A stretch of DNA of 64,000 nucleotides from Luteimonas huabeiensis HB2 (GCF_000559025.1 NZ_JAAN01000043.1:58317-122316), one strand, 5' to 3'; counted from the first letter of the stretch, positions 51,533 through 61,389 are shown. Numbers and translations are program-made. The notes: generated by a model not told the origin, from the letters alone.

Positions 51533-54500
51533 TGGCGCCCGTCTTCCGCAGCCACCGCGACCCCGACGCCAGCCCCGAGGCGCGCGAGGCGCGCATCGCC
51601 GAGCTGCGCGCGCGCCGCCGCAAGCGCCTGCGCTGGCTGGCGATCCGCTCCGCGTTCGTGGTCGGCGGCCTGGCCCTGCTCGCCGCCGGCCTGCTCTACT
51701 GGCTGCTGATGACGCTGGGCGGGCGCGACTTCCTGCTGGCGCAGATCGTCGCCCGGCTGCCGGCCGGCACCACCTTCGAGTGGCGCGACGCCGAAGGCCC
51801 GGCGACCGGCCCGCTGACCCTGCACGACGTGCGCTTCGTGTACCGAAGCTGCCCCGATCGCGACGGCGAGCCGGTGCCCTTCGGCGGGTGCGAGACGCCC
51901 GACGCGCTGAGCTTCCAGGCCGCGCGGGTGATGATCGACCCCGACATCCGCCCGCTGCTGGGCAAGCTGCTGCGGCTGGACGCGCTGGAGATCGACGGCG
52001 GGCGCCTGCAGCTTCCGCCCAGCCGCGACGACACGCCCTTCGAGCTGCCGAGCTGGCCCGACGCGCTGCCGCAGATCGGCCCGCTGCCGCTGGCGATGCA
52101 GGCCGACGCGATCCGCATCGACGGCTTCGAGGTGATCGGCGCCGAGGGCCCGATCATCGACATCCGCAGCGCCACCGGCGCGCTGGACGCGCGCGACGGC
52201 CGCCTGCACGTGGAACGCCTGGTCGTGGACAGCGACCGCGGCCGCTTCGCCGTGCACGGCGACTACGTGCCGTCCGAGGACTACCGCATGGACCTGGTCG
52301 CCAGCGCGGTGCTGCCGGCGCCGGCCGGGCGCACCCGCCCGCGCATCGGCCTGGCCGCGCGCGGCGACGCCACCGAGCTGGGCGTGGCGATCCGCGGCAA
52401 CGCCCCGGCCCCGGTCTCGGCCGACCTCTCCCTGCGCGGCCGCGACCGCCCGGGCTGGCGGCTGGCGGCGCAGGCCGAGGCGCTGGACCTGGGCCTGCTG
52501 ACGGGCAGCGGCGAGGCGGGCGGCGAGCCGCTGGCCTTCGCGCTGACCGCCGACGGCACCGGCGGCGAGGCCAGGCTGCAGGGCCACGTCGCGCAGGGCG
52601 CCCTGCGCGCCGACCTGCGGCCCTCGGTGGTGCGGGTGGAAGACCAGATCCTGGAGCTGAAGCCGCTGCGGGTGGACCTGCTCGACGGCCGCATCGCCGC
52701 GCGCGGCCGCGCCGATTTCAGCGATCCGGGGCATCCGCGGGGCAAGTTCTCGGTCTCCGCGCGCGGGCTGCAGTGGCGCGGCAGCCCCGACGAGGCCACC
52801 GGCGAACCGCCGCCGCCGGTGACCGCCGACGCCGATTTCGGCCTGGCCGGCACCCTGCAGGGCTGGGCCGCGATCGGCAAGGCGACCCTCGCCCGCGACC
52901 GCCAGACCGCCCAGGTGGCGCTGGACGCGCGCGGCGACGCCGAGCGCGCCACCCTGCGTACCCTGCGCGCGACCATGCCCGGCGGCCGGCTGGAGGGCCG
53001 CGGCGAAGCGGCCTGGGCCCCGGCGCTGGGCTGGACGCTGGACGCCGAGCTGTCCGGCTTCGACCCCGGCTATTTCCTGCCCGACTGGCGCGGCGCGGTG
53101 AACGGCACCCTGGCCAGCCACGGCAGCACCCGCGACGACGGCGGGCTCGACATCCTGCTCGACGTGCCCTCGCTCGACGGCACCCTGCGCGCGCGCCGGC
53201 TCGGCGGCCGCGCCCGCGCCGAGATCCGCGGCCCCGCCGCCGGCGCGGTCCCGGGCACGCCCTACGACGTCGAGGGCGAGCTGGACCTGCGGCTGGGCCA
53301 GAGCCGGGTCGAGGCGCGCGGACGCGTGGCCGACCGCCTCGACGTGGACGCCACCCTCGCCCCCCTGCAGCTCGACGACGTCCTGCCGGGCGCGAGCGGG
53401 CGCATCGAGGGCACGCTCGCGCTCGACGGCGCGCGCACCGCGCCCGACATCGTCGCCGACCTGACCGCCACCGCCCTGCGCTGGGGCGAGTACGGCGCCG
53501 AGCGCGCGCGCATCCACGGCGAGCTGCCCTGGGGCCGGGGCGACGGTCGCCTCACCGTGGCCGCGAGCGCGGTGCAGGCCGGCGTGGCGCTGGACAGCGT
53601 GGAGATCGAGGCGACCGGCGCGGTGGAGTCGCTGCGCGCGAGCGCCAGCGCGCGCGGCGAGATCGGCGCGTTGGACCTGGCCGCCGAACTCGACCGCGCG
53701 GCGCAGGGCTGGCGGGGCGCGCTGTCCTCGATGCGGCTGGCGCCGGCGCGCGGCGCGGCCTGGGCCCTGCAGGCGCCGGCGCGCTTCTCGCAGCGCGGGA
53801 CCGGCTGGCAGGTGGCCGAGTCCTGCTTCGCCAGCACCGGCGGCGGCTCGCTGTGCCTGTCCGCCGACTGGCCGCGCAACGGCCTGACCGCGACCGGCCG
53901 GCAGTTGCCGCTGGCGCTGGCCGAGCCCTACCTGTCCGCGCGCGAGGACGGCCAGTCCTGGGCGCTGCGCGGCGAGATCGACCTCGACGCCCGCGTGCGC
54001 CCGGCCGGCGACGCCTTCGCCGGCAACGTCTCGGTGCGCTCGGACAGCGGCGGCCTGCGCTTCAGCCCGCGCGCGCCGCGCGACGTGGTCGGCTACAGCG
54101 GCCTGCAGCTCGACGCCGAGTTCGGCGCCAACAGCCTGCAGGCCACGCTCGCGACCACGGTCGACGACAGCGGCCGCATCCGCGCCGAGCTGGCCACCGG
54201 CTGGGACGCCTACGCGCCGCTGTCGGGCCGCCTGGACGCCGACATCGACAACCTCACCTGGGTCGAGCTGTTCTCGCCCGACATCGTCGAGCCGGAGGGC
54301 CAGCTGACCGCGCGCCTGAGCCTGGGCGGCACCCGCGCGCAACCGCAGATCGGCGGCACCGCCGGCCTGACCGGCTTCCGCACCGAGCTGCCGGCGCTGG
54401 CGATCGAGCTGACCGACGGCAGCCTGCGCCTGGACGCCGCGCCCGACGGCACCGGCCGCCTGTCGGGCAGCGTGCGCTCCGGCGAGGGCGTGCTGAACAT

Positions 54501-55479
54501 CGACGGCAGCCTCGGCTGGACCGGGCAGGCGCCGATCGAGCTGAACCTGCGCGGCGAGAACGTGCTGGTCTCCGACACCCGCGACCTGCACGCGGTGGCC
54601 GATCCCGACCTGGTGGTGCGCATCGCACCCGGCCAGCCGATCGACGTCGCCGGCACGGTGACGGTGCCCGAGGCCCGCCTGGACCTGGAGCGGCTGAGCG
54701 AGGGCGTGTCCACCTCGCCGGACGTGGTGGTGCTGGACCCGGTCGATCCCGAGGAAGGTCCGCCGACCGGCCTGCGCATGGACCTGACCGTCGCGCTGGG
54801 CGACGAGGTGCATCTCAACGGCTTCGGCCTGACCGGCCAGCTCGGCGGGCGCCTGCGCGTACGGCAGGTGCCGGGCCGCGAGATCATGGGCCTGGGCTCG
54901 CTGCAGGCCAGCGGCCGCTTCAAGGCCTACGGCCAGGAACTGCGCATCACCCGCGGCAACTTCGTCTGGAGCAACGACCCGGTCGCCGACCCGGTGGTGG
55001 ACCTGCGCGCCGAGCGCCGCATCGAGGCCGAGGAGCTGACCGCCGGGGTGGACGTCGGCGGCCGCGTGTCCTCGCCCTCGATCAGCGTGTGGACCGATCC
55101 GAGCCGCGACCAGTCCGAGGCGCTGTCCTACCTCGCGCTGGGGCGCTCGCTGTCCACCGTCACCGGGGCCGAAGGCGAGCAGCTCAACGCCGCCTCGGCG
55201 GCGCTGACGGCCGGCGGCGACCTGATCGCCTCGCGGCTGGGCGGCAGCCTGGGCCTGGACAGTGCCGGCATCGGCCACTCGCGGGCCCTGGGCGGCAGCG
55301 TGCTGGGCGTGGGCAAGCAGCTCTCGCCGCGCCTGTACGTGGGCTTCGGCGTCTCGCTGCTGGGCACCGGCCAGGTGCTGACGCTGAAGTACCTGCTCAG
55401 CCGCGGCTTCGACGTCGAGATCGAATCCAGTTCGCTGGAGAACCGCGGCTCGCTGAACTGGCGGCGCGAGACCGACTGA
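51532..55479 (+). CDS. tamB: Translocation and assembly module inner-membrane protein TamB
   Basis: 1315 aa. One N-terminal TM segment (~40-60, AFVVGGLALLAAGLLYWLLM) anchors a long beta-helical periplasmic body rich in short strands. The C-terminal ~350 residues are the TamB/DUF490 domain (GFGLTGQLGGRLRVRQ, GSLQASGRFKAYGQELRITRGNFVWSNDPVADP, YLALGRSLS, GKQLSPRLYVGFGVSLLGTGQVLTLKYLLSRGF). It bridges inner and outer membranes for the TamAB complex and probably moves phospholipid. The start codon overlaps the tamA stop. Large antisense frames over this gene are composition artefacts. Confidence 0.93.
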   Translation: MAPVFRSHRDPDASPEAREARIAELRARRRKRLRWLAIRSAFVVGGLALLAAGLLYWLLMTLGGRDFLLAQIVARLPAGTTFEWRDAEGPATGPLTLHDVRFVYRSCPDRDGEPVPFGGCETPDALSFQAARVMIDPDIRPLLGKLLRLDALEIDGGRLQLPPSRDDTPFELPSWPDALPQIGPLPLAMQADAIRIDGFEVIGAEGPIIDIRSATGALDARDGRLHVERLVVDSDRGRFAVHGDYVPSEDYRMDLVASAVLPAPAGRTRPRIGLAARGDATELGVAIRGNAPAPVSADLSLRGRDRPGWRLAAQAEALDLGLLTGSGEAGGEPLAFALTADGTGGEARLQGHVAQGALRADLRPSVVRVEDQILELKPLRVDLLDGRIAARGRADFSDPGHPRGKFSVSARGLQWRGSPDEATGEPPPPVTADADFGLAGTLQGWAAIGKATLARDRQTAQVALDARGDAERATLRTLRATMPGGRLEGRGEAAWAPALGWTLDAELSGFDPGYFLPDWRGAVNGTLASHGSTRDDGGLDILLDVPSLDGTLRARRLGGRARAEIRGPAAGAVPGTPYDVEGELDLRLGQSRVEARGRVADRLDVDATLAPLQLDDVLPGASGRIEGTLALDGARTAPDIVADLTATALRWGEYGAERARIHGELPWGRGDGRLTVAASAVQAGVALDSVEIEATGAVESLRASASARGEIGALDLAAELDRAAQGWRGALSSMRLAPARGAAWALQAPARFSQRGTGWQVAESCFASTGGGSLCLSADWPRNGLTATGRQLPLALAEPYLSAREDGQSWALRGEIDLDARVRPAGDAFAGNVSVRSDSGGLRFSPRAPRDVVGYSGLQLDAEFGANSLQATLATTVDDSGRIRAELATGWDAYAPLSGRLDADIDNLTWVELFSPDIVEPEGQLTARLSLGGTRAQPQIGGTAGLTGFRTELPALAIELTDGSLRLDAAPDGTGRLSGSVRSGEGVLNIDGSLGWTGQAPIELNLRGENVLVSDTRDLHAVADPDLVVRIAPGQPIDVAGTVTVPEARLDLERLSEGVSTSPDVVVLDPVDPEEGPPTGLRMDLTVALGDEVHLNGFGLTGQLGGRLRVRQVPGREIMGLGSLQASGRFKAYGQELRITRGNFVWSNDPVADPVVDLRAERRIEAEELTAGVDVGGRVSSPSISVWTDPSRDQSEALSYLALGRSLSTVTGAEGEQLNAASAALTAGGDLIASRLGGSLGLDSAGIGHSRALGGSVLGVGKQLSPRLYVGFGVSLLGTGQVLTLKYLLSRGFDVEIESSSLENRGSLNWRRETD

Positions 55480-55571
55480 ACGCGATCTCGCGCGGCAGCG
55501 CGGCACGAGGCGCCATCGCACTGCAACATGCGCGCTCTACGGTCGCCCTGCACCCGGGCCGCGGCGCGGGC

Positions 55572-55609
55572 AATAAAAAGCCCCGCAGGCAGGGGGGGCC
55601 GGCGGGGCT
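55572..55609 (-). terminator. Rho-independent terminator downstream of polA
   Basis: On the minus strand AGCCCCGC (55609-55602) pairs with GCGGGGCT (55586-55579), followed by TTTTTATTG. It is 200 bp beyond the polA stop in the reading direction. No T-run follows on the plus strand, so it serves polA rather than tamB. Confidence 0.8.
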
Positions 55610-55808
55610 CGGTGGAACGCGGGCTCGGGGAGAAGCCTTATTGCGTTCCGGGGGATCACTCCAGGGGAAGGGAGAGATCGGCGACGGACGTTGCATCCGT
55701 CGCGGTCTATATGACCATTCTCTACATGGATGGTTCGTGAAGATTCCGCTTGGATTTCCTTGTGGATTCAGGCGCCGTTTACCCAGGCTGCGCACCGTCC
55801 GCGGCGGC
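55610..55808. other. polA 3' region with hairpin GCGACGGA/TCCGTCGC
   Basis: Between tamB (stop 55479) and polA (stop 55809) lie 329 bp without a gene. Besides the terminator there is a perfect 8-bp stem with 7-nt loop at 55681-55703. On the minus strand there are C-rich tracts (CTCTCCCTTCCCC, CTTCTCCCC) between that stem and the terminator. This is either the polA 3' UTR or a small RNA; E. coli has the sRNA Spot 42 just after polA, but no sequence kinship is visible. Confidence 0.5.
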
Positions 55809-58571
55809 TCAGTGCGCCTCGTCCCAGTTGTCGCCCACGCCGCTGTCCACCACCAGCGGCACCGCCAGTTCCGCGGCCGCGACCATGCGCTCGGTGGCGC
55901 CGGCCAGCAGCGCATCGACCTGGTCCCCGGCGACCTCGAACACCAGTTCGTCGTGCACCTGCAGGATCATCTTCGCGTCCGGGAGCTCGGCGCCGAGCCA
56001 GGCGTCGATCGCGATCATCGCCCGCTTGATGATGTCCGCGGCGCTGCCCTGCATGGGCGCGTTGATCGCCGCGCGCTCGGCGCCGGCGCGCAGGCCGGCG
56101 TTGCGCGCGGCGATGTTCTCCAGGTACAGCCGGCGGCCGAACACGGTCTCCACGTAGCCCTGCTCGCGCGCCTGCTCGCGGGTGCGCTCCATGTAGTCGC
56201 GCACGCCCGGGTAGCGCGAGAAGTACAGCGCGATGTAGTCCTGCGCCTCGCCGCGGCCCACGCCCAGGTTGCGCGCCAGGCCGAACGCGCCCATGCCGTA
56301 CATCAGGCCGAAGTTGATCGCCTTGGCCGCGCGCCTTTCGTTGGCGGTCACCTCGTCGAGCCGGCGGCCGAACACTTCCGCGGCGGTGGCGCGGTGGATG
56401 TCGGCGCCCGAGGCGAACGCCTGCAGCAGCCCGGCGTCGCGCGACAGGTGCGCCATGATCCGCAGCTCGATCTGCGAGTAGTCGCAGGCGACCAGCTTGC
56501 GGCCCGGCGGCGCCACGAAGGCGCGGCGGATGCGGCGGCCGTCGTCGGTGCGGATCGGGATGTTCTGCAGGTTGGGATCGGAGGACGCCAGCCGCCCGGT
56601 GGCCGCGCCGGCCTGGTGGTAGCTGGTGTGCAGGCGGCCGGTTTCCGGGTTGATCATCTCCGGCAGCTTGTCGGTATAGGTGCCGCGCAGCTTGGCCAGG
56701 CTGCGGTACTCCAGGATCACCCGCGGCAGTTCGTGCTGGTCGGCGATCGCCTCCAGCGCCTCCTCGTTCGCGCTCGGCTGCCCCTTCGGCGTCTTCACCA
56801 GCGCCGGCAGGCCCAGCTCGTCGTACAGCAGCGCGCAGACCTGCTTCGGCGAATCGAGGTTGAACGCGCGGCCGGCCAGCTCGGTCGCCTTCTGCTGCGC
56901 GGCGAGCATGCGCCGCGAGAGATCCGCGCTCTGCCGGCGCAGTTCGTCGGCGTCGATCATCACCCCGTTGGCCTCGATCCGCGCCAGCACCGGCACCAGC
57001 GGCATCTCGATCTCGCGGTAGACCCGCTCCAGCGCCGGTTCCGCCTTCAGCTGCGCGCCGAGCACGCGGTGCAGGCGCAGGGTGATGTCGGCGTCCTCGG
57101 CGGCGTAGCGGGTGGCGTCGTCGAGCGCCACGTGCGAGAACGGGATGCGCTTGGCGCCCTTGCCGGTCACGTCGTCGTACTTGACCGTCTCCACGCCGAG
57201 GTAGCGCCGGGCCAGCGAGTCCATGTCGTGGCGGCTGGCGGTGGCGTTGTAGACGAAGCTCTCCAGCATGGTGTCGTCGGCATAGCCGGCCACCTCCACG
57301 CCGTGGCGGCGCAGCACGTGGATGTCGTACTTGCCGTGGTGGCCGAGCTTGCGCCGCGCCGGATCGGCCAGCAGCGGCCGCAGCGCGTCGAGCACGCGCT
57401 CGCAGCCGAGCTGCGGCGGCGCGCCCGGGTAGTCGTGGGCGAGCGGCAGGTAGGCGGCGCGGCCCGGGGCGTCGCTCACGCTCAGGCCGACCAGCCGGGC
57501 GCGCAGCGGGTCGAGCGAGTCGGTCTCGACGTCGAAGGCGAACTCGTCCGCCGCCTCCAGCCGGCACACCCAGGCCTCCAGCCCGGCGGCGTCGAGCACG
57601 GTCTCGTAGGCGCCCGCGCCGGCCAGGGCCGGGTCGGGGGCCGGCGCCGGCGTCGCGCCGCTGCGGGCGAAGCCGGCCTCGGTGGCGCGCAGGCTGACCG
57701 GGCCTTCGGCCGCCTCGGGCGCCGCGCCGCCGTCCAGCTCGCGCAGCGCCTGGGTGAAGCCGTAACGGGTGTAGAGCGCGCGCAGGGCGTCGGCGTCGCG
57801 CGGGCGCAGCGGCAGGTCGCGCGGGCCGCGCTCGAGCGGCACGTCGGTGCGGATCGAGACCAGGGTGCGGTTGAGCGGCAGGCGCTCGAGCGCGGCGCGC
57901 AGGTTGTCGCCGATCTTGCCCTTGATGCTGCCGGCGTTGGCGATCACCCCGTCCAGCGATTCGTACTCCGCCAGCCACTTGGCGGCGGTCTTCGGCCCGC
58001 ATTTCTCCACGCCGGGCACGTTGTCGATGCTGTCGCCCATCAGCGCCAGCAGGTCCACGATCTGGTCGGGGCGCACGCCGAACTTCTCGCGCACCGCGTC
58101 CTCGCTGTCGAGGCGGCTGCCGCTCATGGTGTTGACCAGGGCGATGCGCGGCTGCACCAGCTGGGCGAAGTCCTTGTCGCTGGTGGAGATGGTGACCTCC
58201 AGCCCGTCGATCGCGGCGGCCACCGCGAGGGTGCCGATGACGTCGTCGGCCTCCACCCCGTCCACGCGCAGGATCGGGATGCCCAGCGCCTCGACGATGT
58301 CGCACATCGGCTGCAGCTGCGCGCGCAGCTCGTCGGGCATCGGCGGGCGGTTGGCCTTGTAGTCGGGGTAGAGATCGTCGCGGAAGGTCTTGCCGGGCGC
58401 ATCGACCACGAAGGCCACGTACTCGGGCTGTTCCTTCAGCGTGGCGCGCAGCATGTTGACCACGCCGAACAGCGCGCCGGTCGGCTCGCCCTGGGCGTTG
58501 GTCAGCGGCGGCAGCGCGTGGAAGGCGCGGTAGAGGTAGGACGAACCGTCGATCAGGACTAGGCGTGGCAT
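55809..58571 (-). CDS. polA: DNA polymerase I
   Basis: 920 aa with all three activities. 5'-3' exonuclease, ~1-300: LVLIDGSSYLYRAFHALPPL, VVDAPGKTFR, LMGDSIDNVPGVEKCGPKTA. Proofreading, ~310-500: EFAFDVETDSLDPLR keeps the Asp-x-Glu needed for 3'-5' activity, with YAAEDADITLRLH. Polymerase: KLVACDYSQIELRIMAHLS (motif A), RRAAKAINFGLMYGMG (motif B), and LQVHDELVFEV (motif C). It fills gaps, removes RNA primers and acts in repair. Terminator at 55572-55609; divergent from a DUF2782 gene, the usual neighbour. Confidence 0.97.
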   Translation of the reverse strand: MPRLVLIDGSSYLYRAFHALPPLTNAQGEPTGALFGVVNMLRATLKEQPEYVAFVVDAPGKTFRDDLYPDYKANRPPMPDELRAQLQPMCDIVEALGIPILRVDGVEADDVIGTLAVAAAIDGLEVTISTSDKDFAQLVQPRIALVNTMSGSRLDSEDAVREKFGVRPDQIVDLLALMGDSIDNVPGVEKCGPKTAAKWLAEYESLDGVIANAGSIKGKIGDNLRAALERLPLNRTLVSIRTDVPLERGPRDLPLRPRDADALRALYTRYGFTQALRELDGGAAPEAAEGPVSLRATEAGFARSGATPAPAPDPALAGAGAYETVLDAAGLEAWVCRLEAADEFAFDVETDSLDPLRARLVGLSVSDAPGRAAYLPLAHDYPGAPPQLGCERVLDALRPLLADPARRKLGHHGKYDIHVLRRHGVEVAGYADDTMLESFVYNATASRHDMDSLARRYLGVETVKYDDVTGKGAKRIPFSHVALDDATRYAAEDADITLRLHRVLGAQLKAEPALERVYREIEMPLVPVLARIEANGVMIDADELRRQSADLSRRMLAAQQKATELAGRAFNLDSPKQVCALLYDELGLPALVKTPKGQPSANEEALEAIADQHELPRVILEYRSLAKLRGTYTDKLPEMINPETGRLHTSYHQAGAATGRLASSDPNLQNIPIRTDDGRRIRRAFVAPPGRKLVACDYSQIELRIMAHLSRDAGLLQAFASGADIHRATAAEVFGRRLDEVTANERRAAKAINFGLMYGMGAFGLARNLGVGRGEAQDYIALYFSRYPGVRDYMERTREQAREQGYVETVFGRRLYLENIAARNAGLRAGAERAAINAPMQGSAADIIKRAMIAIDAWLGAELPDAKMILQVHDELVFEVAGDQVDALLAGATERMVAAAELAVPLVVDSGVGDNWDEAH

Positions 58572-58665
58572 CGATGGATTCTACCTTGGCGATCCGCCGC
58601 CCCCGATCACGGCACGCCGCCGCGCGGGGCGCGCATAATGGCCGCAATCCGCCGTGGAGCCTGCG

Positions 58666-58983
58666 ATGAACGCCCGAGTGCCTGCCGGTCCGTTGCTCTT
58701 GTCCTGCCTGCTGCCGGCGCTGCTGCTGGCCGGTTGCGCCACCTCGCCCGCGCTCGACCGCCCGCAGGGCCTGCCGCCGGACGCGGTCGAGGCCACCCGC
58801 GTCGAGCCCAACGGCGACACGATCACCGAGTACCGGGTCGCCGGCCAGCTGCGCGCGGTGCGCATCCAGTCCGCGCGCGGGCCGGTCTACTACCTCTACG
58901 ACCGCGACGGCGACGGCAGCCTCGACCGCGGCGAGGGCGACGATCCTCCGCAGACGTACTACAAGCTGTTCGAATGGGATTGA
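58666..58983 (+). CDS. DUF2782 small lipoprotein next to polA
   Basis: 105 aa from the ATG at 58666 with GGAG upstream. The lipobox LLLAGC is at about residues 19-24. The rest reads as DUF2782: VEATRVEPNGDTITEYRVAGQLRAVRI and VYYLYDRDGDGSL...YYKLFEWD. This family sits beside polA in Pseudomonas and Xanthomonas. Function unknown; envelope-anchored. Divergent from polA. Confidence 0.88.
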   Translation: MNARVPAGPLLLSCLLPALLLAGCATSPALDRPQGLPPDAVEATRVEPNGDTITEYRVAGQLRAVRIQSARGPVYYLYDRDGDGSLDRGEGDDPPQTYYKLFEWD

Positions 58984-59008
58984 GCGCGCCGCGCCCGCGC
59001 CCGCGCCC

Positions 59009-60061
59009 ATGAGCGAGGCGAACGTCGCCCTGGTCGGCTACGGTTTCGCCGGCCGGGTCTTCCACGCCCCGCTGATCGCGCACACGCCCGGGCTGCGCCT
59101 GCACACCGTGGCGTCGTCCGACGCGGCGAAGGTGCGCGCCGACTGGCCGCGGGCGCGCGTCGTCGCCGACCCGCACGCGGCCTTCGCCGATCCCGCGATC
59201 GACCTCGTGGTGCTGGCCACGCCCAACCACACCCACGCGGCGCTGGCCGTCGCCGCCCTGCGCGCCGGCCGCCACGTCGTCGTCGACAAGCCCTTCGCGC
59301 CGACCCTGGCCGAGGCCGAGGCCGTCGTCGCCGCCGCCGACGCCGCCGGCCGGCTGGTCAGCGCGTTCCACAACCGGCGCTGGGACACCGAGTTCCTGAC
59401 CCTGCAGCGGCTGATCGCCGACGGGGCGCTCGGCGAGGTGGTCGAACTGCGCTCGCACTTCGACCGCTACCGGCCGCAGGTGCCCGACCGCTGGCGCGAG
59501 CGGCCCGGCCCGGGCGCCGGGCTCTGGCTCGACCTCGGCCCGCACCTGGTGGACCAGGCGCTGCAGCTGTTCGGCCCGCCCGAGGCGGTGCAGGCCGACA
59601 TCGCCGCGTTGCGCGACGGCGCCCGGGTGGACGACTGGTTCGAGGTGAGCCTGCACTGGCCGCGTCGGCGCGCGGTGCTGCACGCCTCCACCCTCGCCGC
59701 AGAGCACCGCCTGCGCTTTCTCGCCCACGGCACCGCGGCGAGCTTCCTCAAGCACGGCCTCGACCCGCAGGAAGCGCGACTGCGCGAGGGGATCGCGCCC
59801 GGCGCGGCCGGCTGGGATCGCGACCCCGTTCCCGGCGAACTGGTGCGGATCGAGAACGGCGCGGCGCGGCGCGCGCCGGTGGCGAGCGTGCCGGGCGACT
59901 ACCGCGCCTACTACGCCGGCATCCGCGACGCCCTGCGCGACGGGGCTCCGCCGCCGGTGACGGCCGCCGAGATCCTGGCCGCGATGCGGGTGCTGGAGGC
60001 CGCGCAGGAGAGCGCGATCCGCGGCGCGCGCATCGCGCTCGCGGCCGCGACCAGCCGGTAA
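59009..60061 (+). CDS. Gfo/Idh/MocA-family oxidoreductase
   Basis: 350 aa. VALVGYGFAGRVFHAPLI is the Rossmann motif with the 'FH.P' typical of the YdgJ/IolW-like group. LVVLATPNHTHAALAVAAL and GRHVVVDKPFAPTLAEAEAVV hold the conserved Asp-Lys-Pro (catalytic Lys). FHNRRWDTEFLTLQRLI and LWLDLGPHLVDQALQLFGPP (catalytic Asp/His region) follow. Relatives oxidise scyllo-inositol or related sugars with NADP; the substrate is unproven. It starts 25 bp after the DUF2782 gene. Confidence 0.9.
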   Translation: MSEANVALVGYGFAGRVFHAPLIAHTPGLRLHTVASSDAAKVRADWPRARVVADPHAAFADPAIDLVVLATPNHTHAALAVAALRAGRHVVVDKPFAPTLAEAEAVVAAADAAGRLVSAFHNRRWDTEFLTLQRLIADGALGEVVELRSHFDRYRPQVPDRWRERPGPGAGLWLDLGPHLVDQALQLFGPPEAVQADIAALRDGARVDDWFEVSLHWPRRRAVLHASTLAAEHRLRFLAHGTAASFLKHGLDPQEARLREGIAPGAAGWDRDPVPGELVRIENGAARRAPVASVPGDYRAYYAGIRDALRDGAPPPVTAAEILAAMRVLEAAQESAIRGARIALAAATSR

Positions 60062-60099
60062 GCGCACGACGGCCTCGGCGCGGCGCGCGCGATCCGGCC

Positions 60100-61005
60100 C
60101 TACTCGCGCTGCACGCCGTGGCCGCCGAAGGCGTCGCGCAGGGCGGCGAGCAGGCGGTCGGCGAAGGCGTCGCCGTCGCGGGAGCGCAACCGCGCGATCA
60201 GCGCCTGGGTGATCACCGGCGCGGGCACGTCCAGCGCGATCGCCTCGGCCACCGTCCAGCGCCCCTCGCCGGAATCGGCCACGTGCGGGGCGATGCCCGC
60301 CAGCCCGGGATTGCCCCGCAGCGAATCGGCGGCCAGGTCCAGCAGCCAGGAGCGGATCACGCTGGCGTCGCGCCAGATGTCGGCCACCTGCGCCAGATCC
60401 AGGTCGAACTCGCGCTTGCGCTGCAGGATCGCGAAGCCTTCGGCGAAGGCCTGCATCAGCCCGTACTCGATGCCGTTGTGCACCATCTTGGCGAAGTGGC
60501 CCGCGCCGGCGGGGCCGACGCGGCCCCAGCCGCGCTCGGGCGACGGCGCCAGCGTGGCGAACAGCGGCGCCAGCCGCTGCGCCAGCGCCGCGTCGCCGCC
60601 GATGGTCAGGCTGTAGCCGGCCTCCAGCCCCCAGACGCCGCCGCTGGTGCCGACGTCGAGCCAGCCGATGCCGTCGGCGGCCAGCGCATCGGCGCGGCGC
60701 TGGCTGTCGCCGTAGTGGCTGTTGCCGCCGTCGATCACCGCATCGCCCGGCGCCAGCAGGGGCCGCAGCGCCTCCAGCGTGGCGTCCACGGCCGCGCCCG
60801 CCGGCACCATCAGCCACAGCGCGCGCGGCGCCGGCAGCATCGCCACCAGCGCGGGCAGCGCATCGGCGGTCTCGATGCCGCGCGCCGCCGCGTCCGCGCC
60901 CGCCGCCGGGCTCGGGTCGTAGCCCACCACCCGGTGCCCGCCGCGGCGCAGGCGCTCGGCCATGTTGGCGCCCATGCGGCCGAGCCCGATCATGCCCAGA
61001 TCCAT
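60100..61005 (-). CDS. gnd: 6-phosphogluconate dehydrogenase, decarboxylating (short type)
   Basis: 301 aa, the short homodimer class (YqeC/GntZ-like) rather than the ~470-aa class. GMIGLGRMGANMAERLRRGGHRVVGYD is the cofactor site. GNSHYGDSQRRADALAADGIGWLDVGTSGGVWGLEAGYSL and AGHFAKMVHNGIEYGLMQAFAEGF contain the conserved Lys and the HNGIEY motif. Such enzymes convert 6-phosphogluconate to ribulose 5-phosphate, often preferring NAD. Converges on the oxidoreductase gene. Confidence 0.92.
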   Translation of the reverse strand: MDLGMIGLGRMGANMAERLRRGGHRVVGYDPSPAAGADAAARGIETADALPALVAMLPAPRALWLMVPAGAAVDATLEALRPLLAPGDAVIDGGNSHYGDSQRRADALAADGIGWLDVGTSGGVWGLEAGYSLTIGGDAALAQRLAPLFATLAPSPERGWGRVGPAGAGHFAKMVHNGIEYGLMQAFAEGFAILQRKREFDLDLAQVADIWRDASVIRSWLLDLAADSLRGNPGLAGIAPHVADSGEGRWTVAEAIALDVPAPVITQALIARLRSRDGDAFADRLLAALRDAFGGHGVQRE

Positions 61006-61197
61006 GCCTCGCTCCCGTGCTCGAAGGAGCGCCAGCCTCGCACGGAACCGGCGCCGCGCGCGAGGCGCGCCGGCTCGCGCGGCCAGGGGCGAGCGCCCGC
61101 GGCGCGTCGGGCCGTCGACGACGAGCGCACCGCGGCGGCCGGCGCCTCGATCCCCCGACCGCTTGCGGGAGCGATGCCCCGCCGAGGCGCCGCGGGG

Positions 61198-61389
61198 TCA
61201 GCGTCCGGATTCCGGATCCGGTGCGGGGCCGGAATGCGCGCACGCCTCGATCTGGCGCGCGATGTCGGGCGGCGGCGGCCGGCAACCGCAGGCCGCCGCG
61301 TGGGCGCGATGCCAGGCGAGGCGCTGCTCGGCCGTCGCGTGTTCGGGCATGCGATGCTGCGCGTGCCACGCCTTGTTGGTCTTGCCCAT
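61198..61389 (-). CDS. Small conserved hypothetical protein
   Basis: 63 aa from the ATG at 61389 with GGAGA upstream. It begins MGKTNKAWHAQHRMPEHAT and has HRAHAAACGCRPPPPDIAR. The opening GKT.KAWHA.HRMP.naT..QRl.WH..H...C.CR is a pattern I recall from small Xanthomonadaceae proteins, so the gene looks real. His/Cys-rich, perhaps metal- or nucleic-acid-binding, but unproven. The 227 bp to its right (61390-61616) hold only its promoter region and no other feature. Confidence 0.62.
   Translation of the reverse strand: MGKTNKAWHAQHRMPEHATAEQRLAWHRAHAAACGCRPPPPDIARQIEACAHSGPAPDPESGR

Noticed and set aside
51382..55521. 1379-codon minus-strand open frame across tamB and the end of tamA
   Set aside because: It is antisense to clear TamA/TamB coding sequence and consists of repetitive Arg/Ala/Gln/Gly-rich residues. 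In DNA of this G+C content, stop codons are rare and such shadows are expected.
51780..58562. 2260-codon plus-strand open frame over tamB and polA
   Set aside because: It crosses two well-supported genes on opposite strands, and its translation is low-complexity and without domains; it is an artefact of high G+C.
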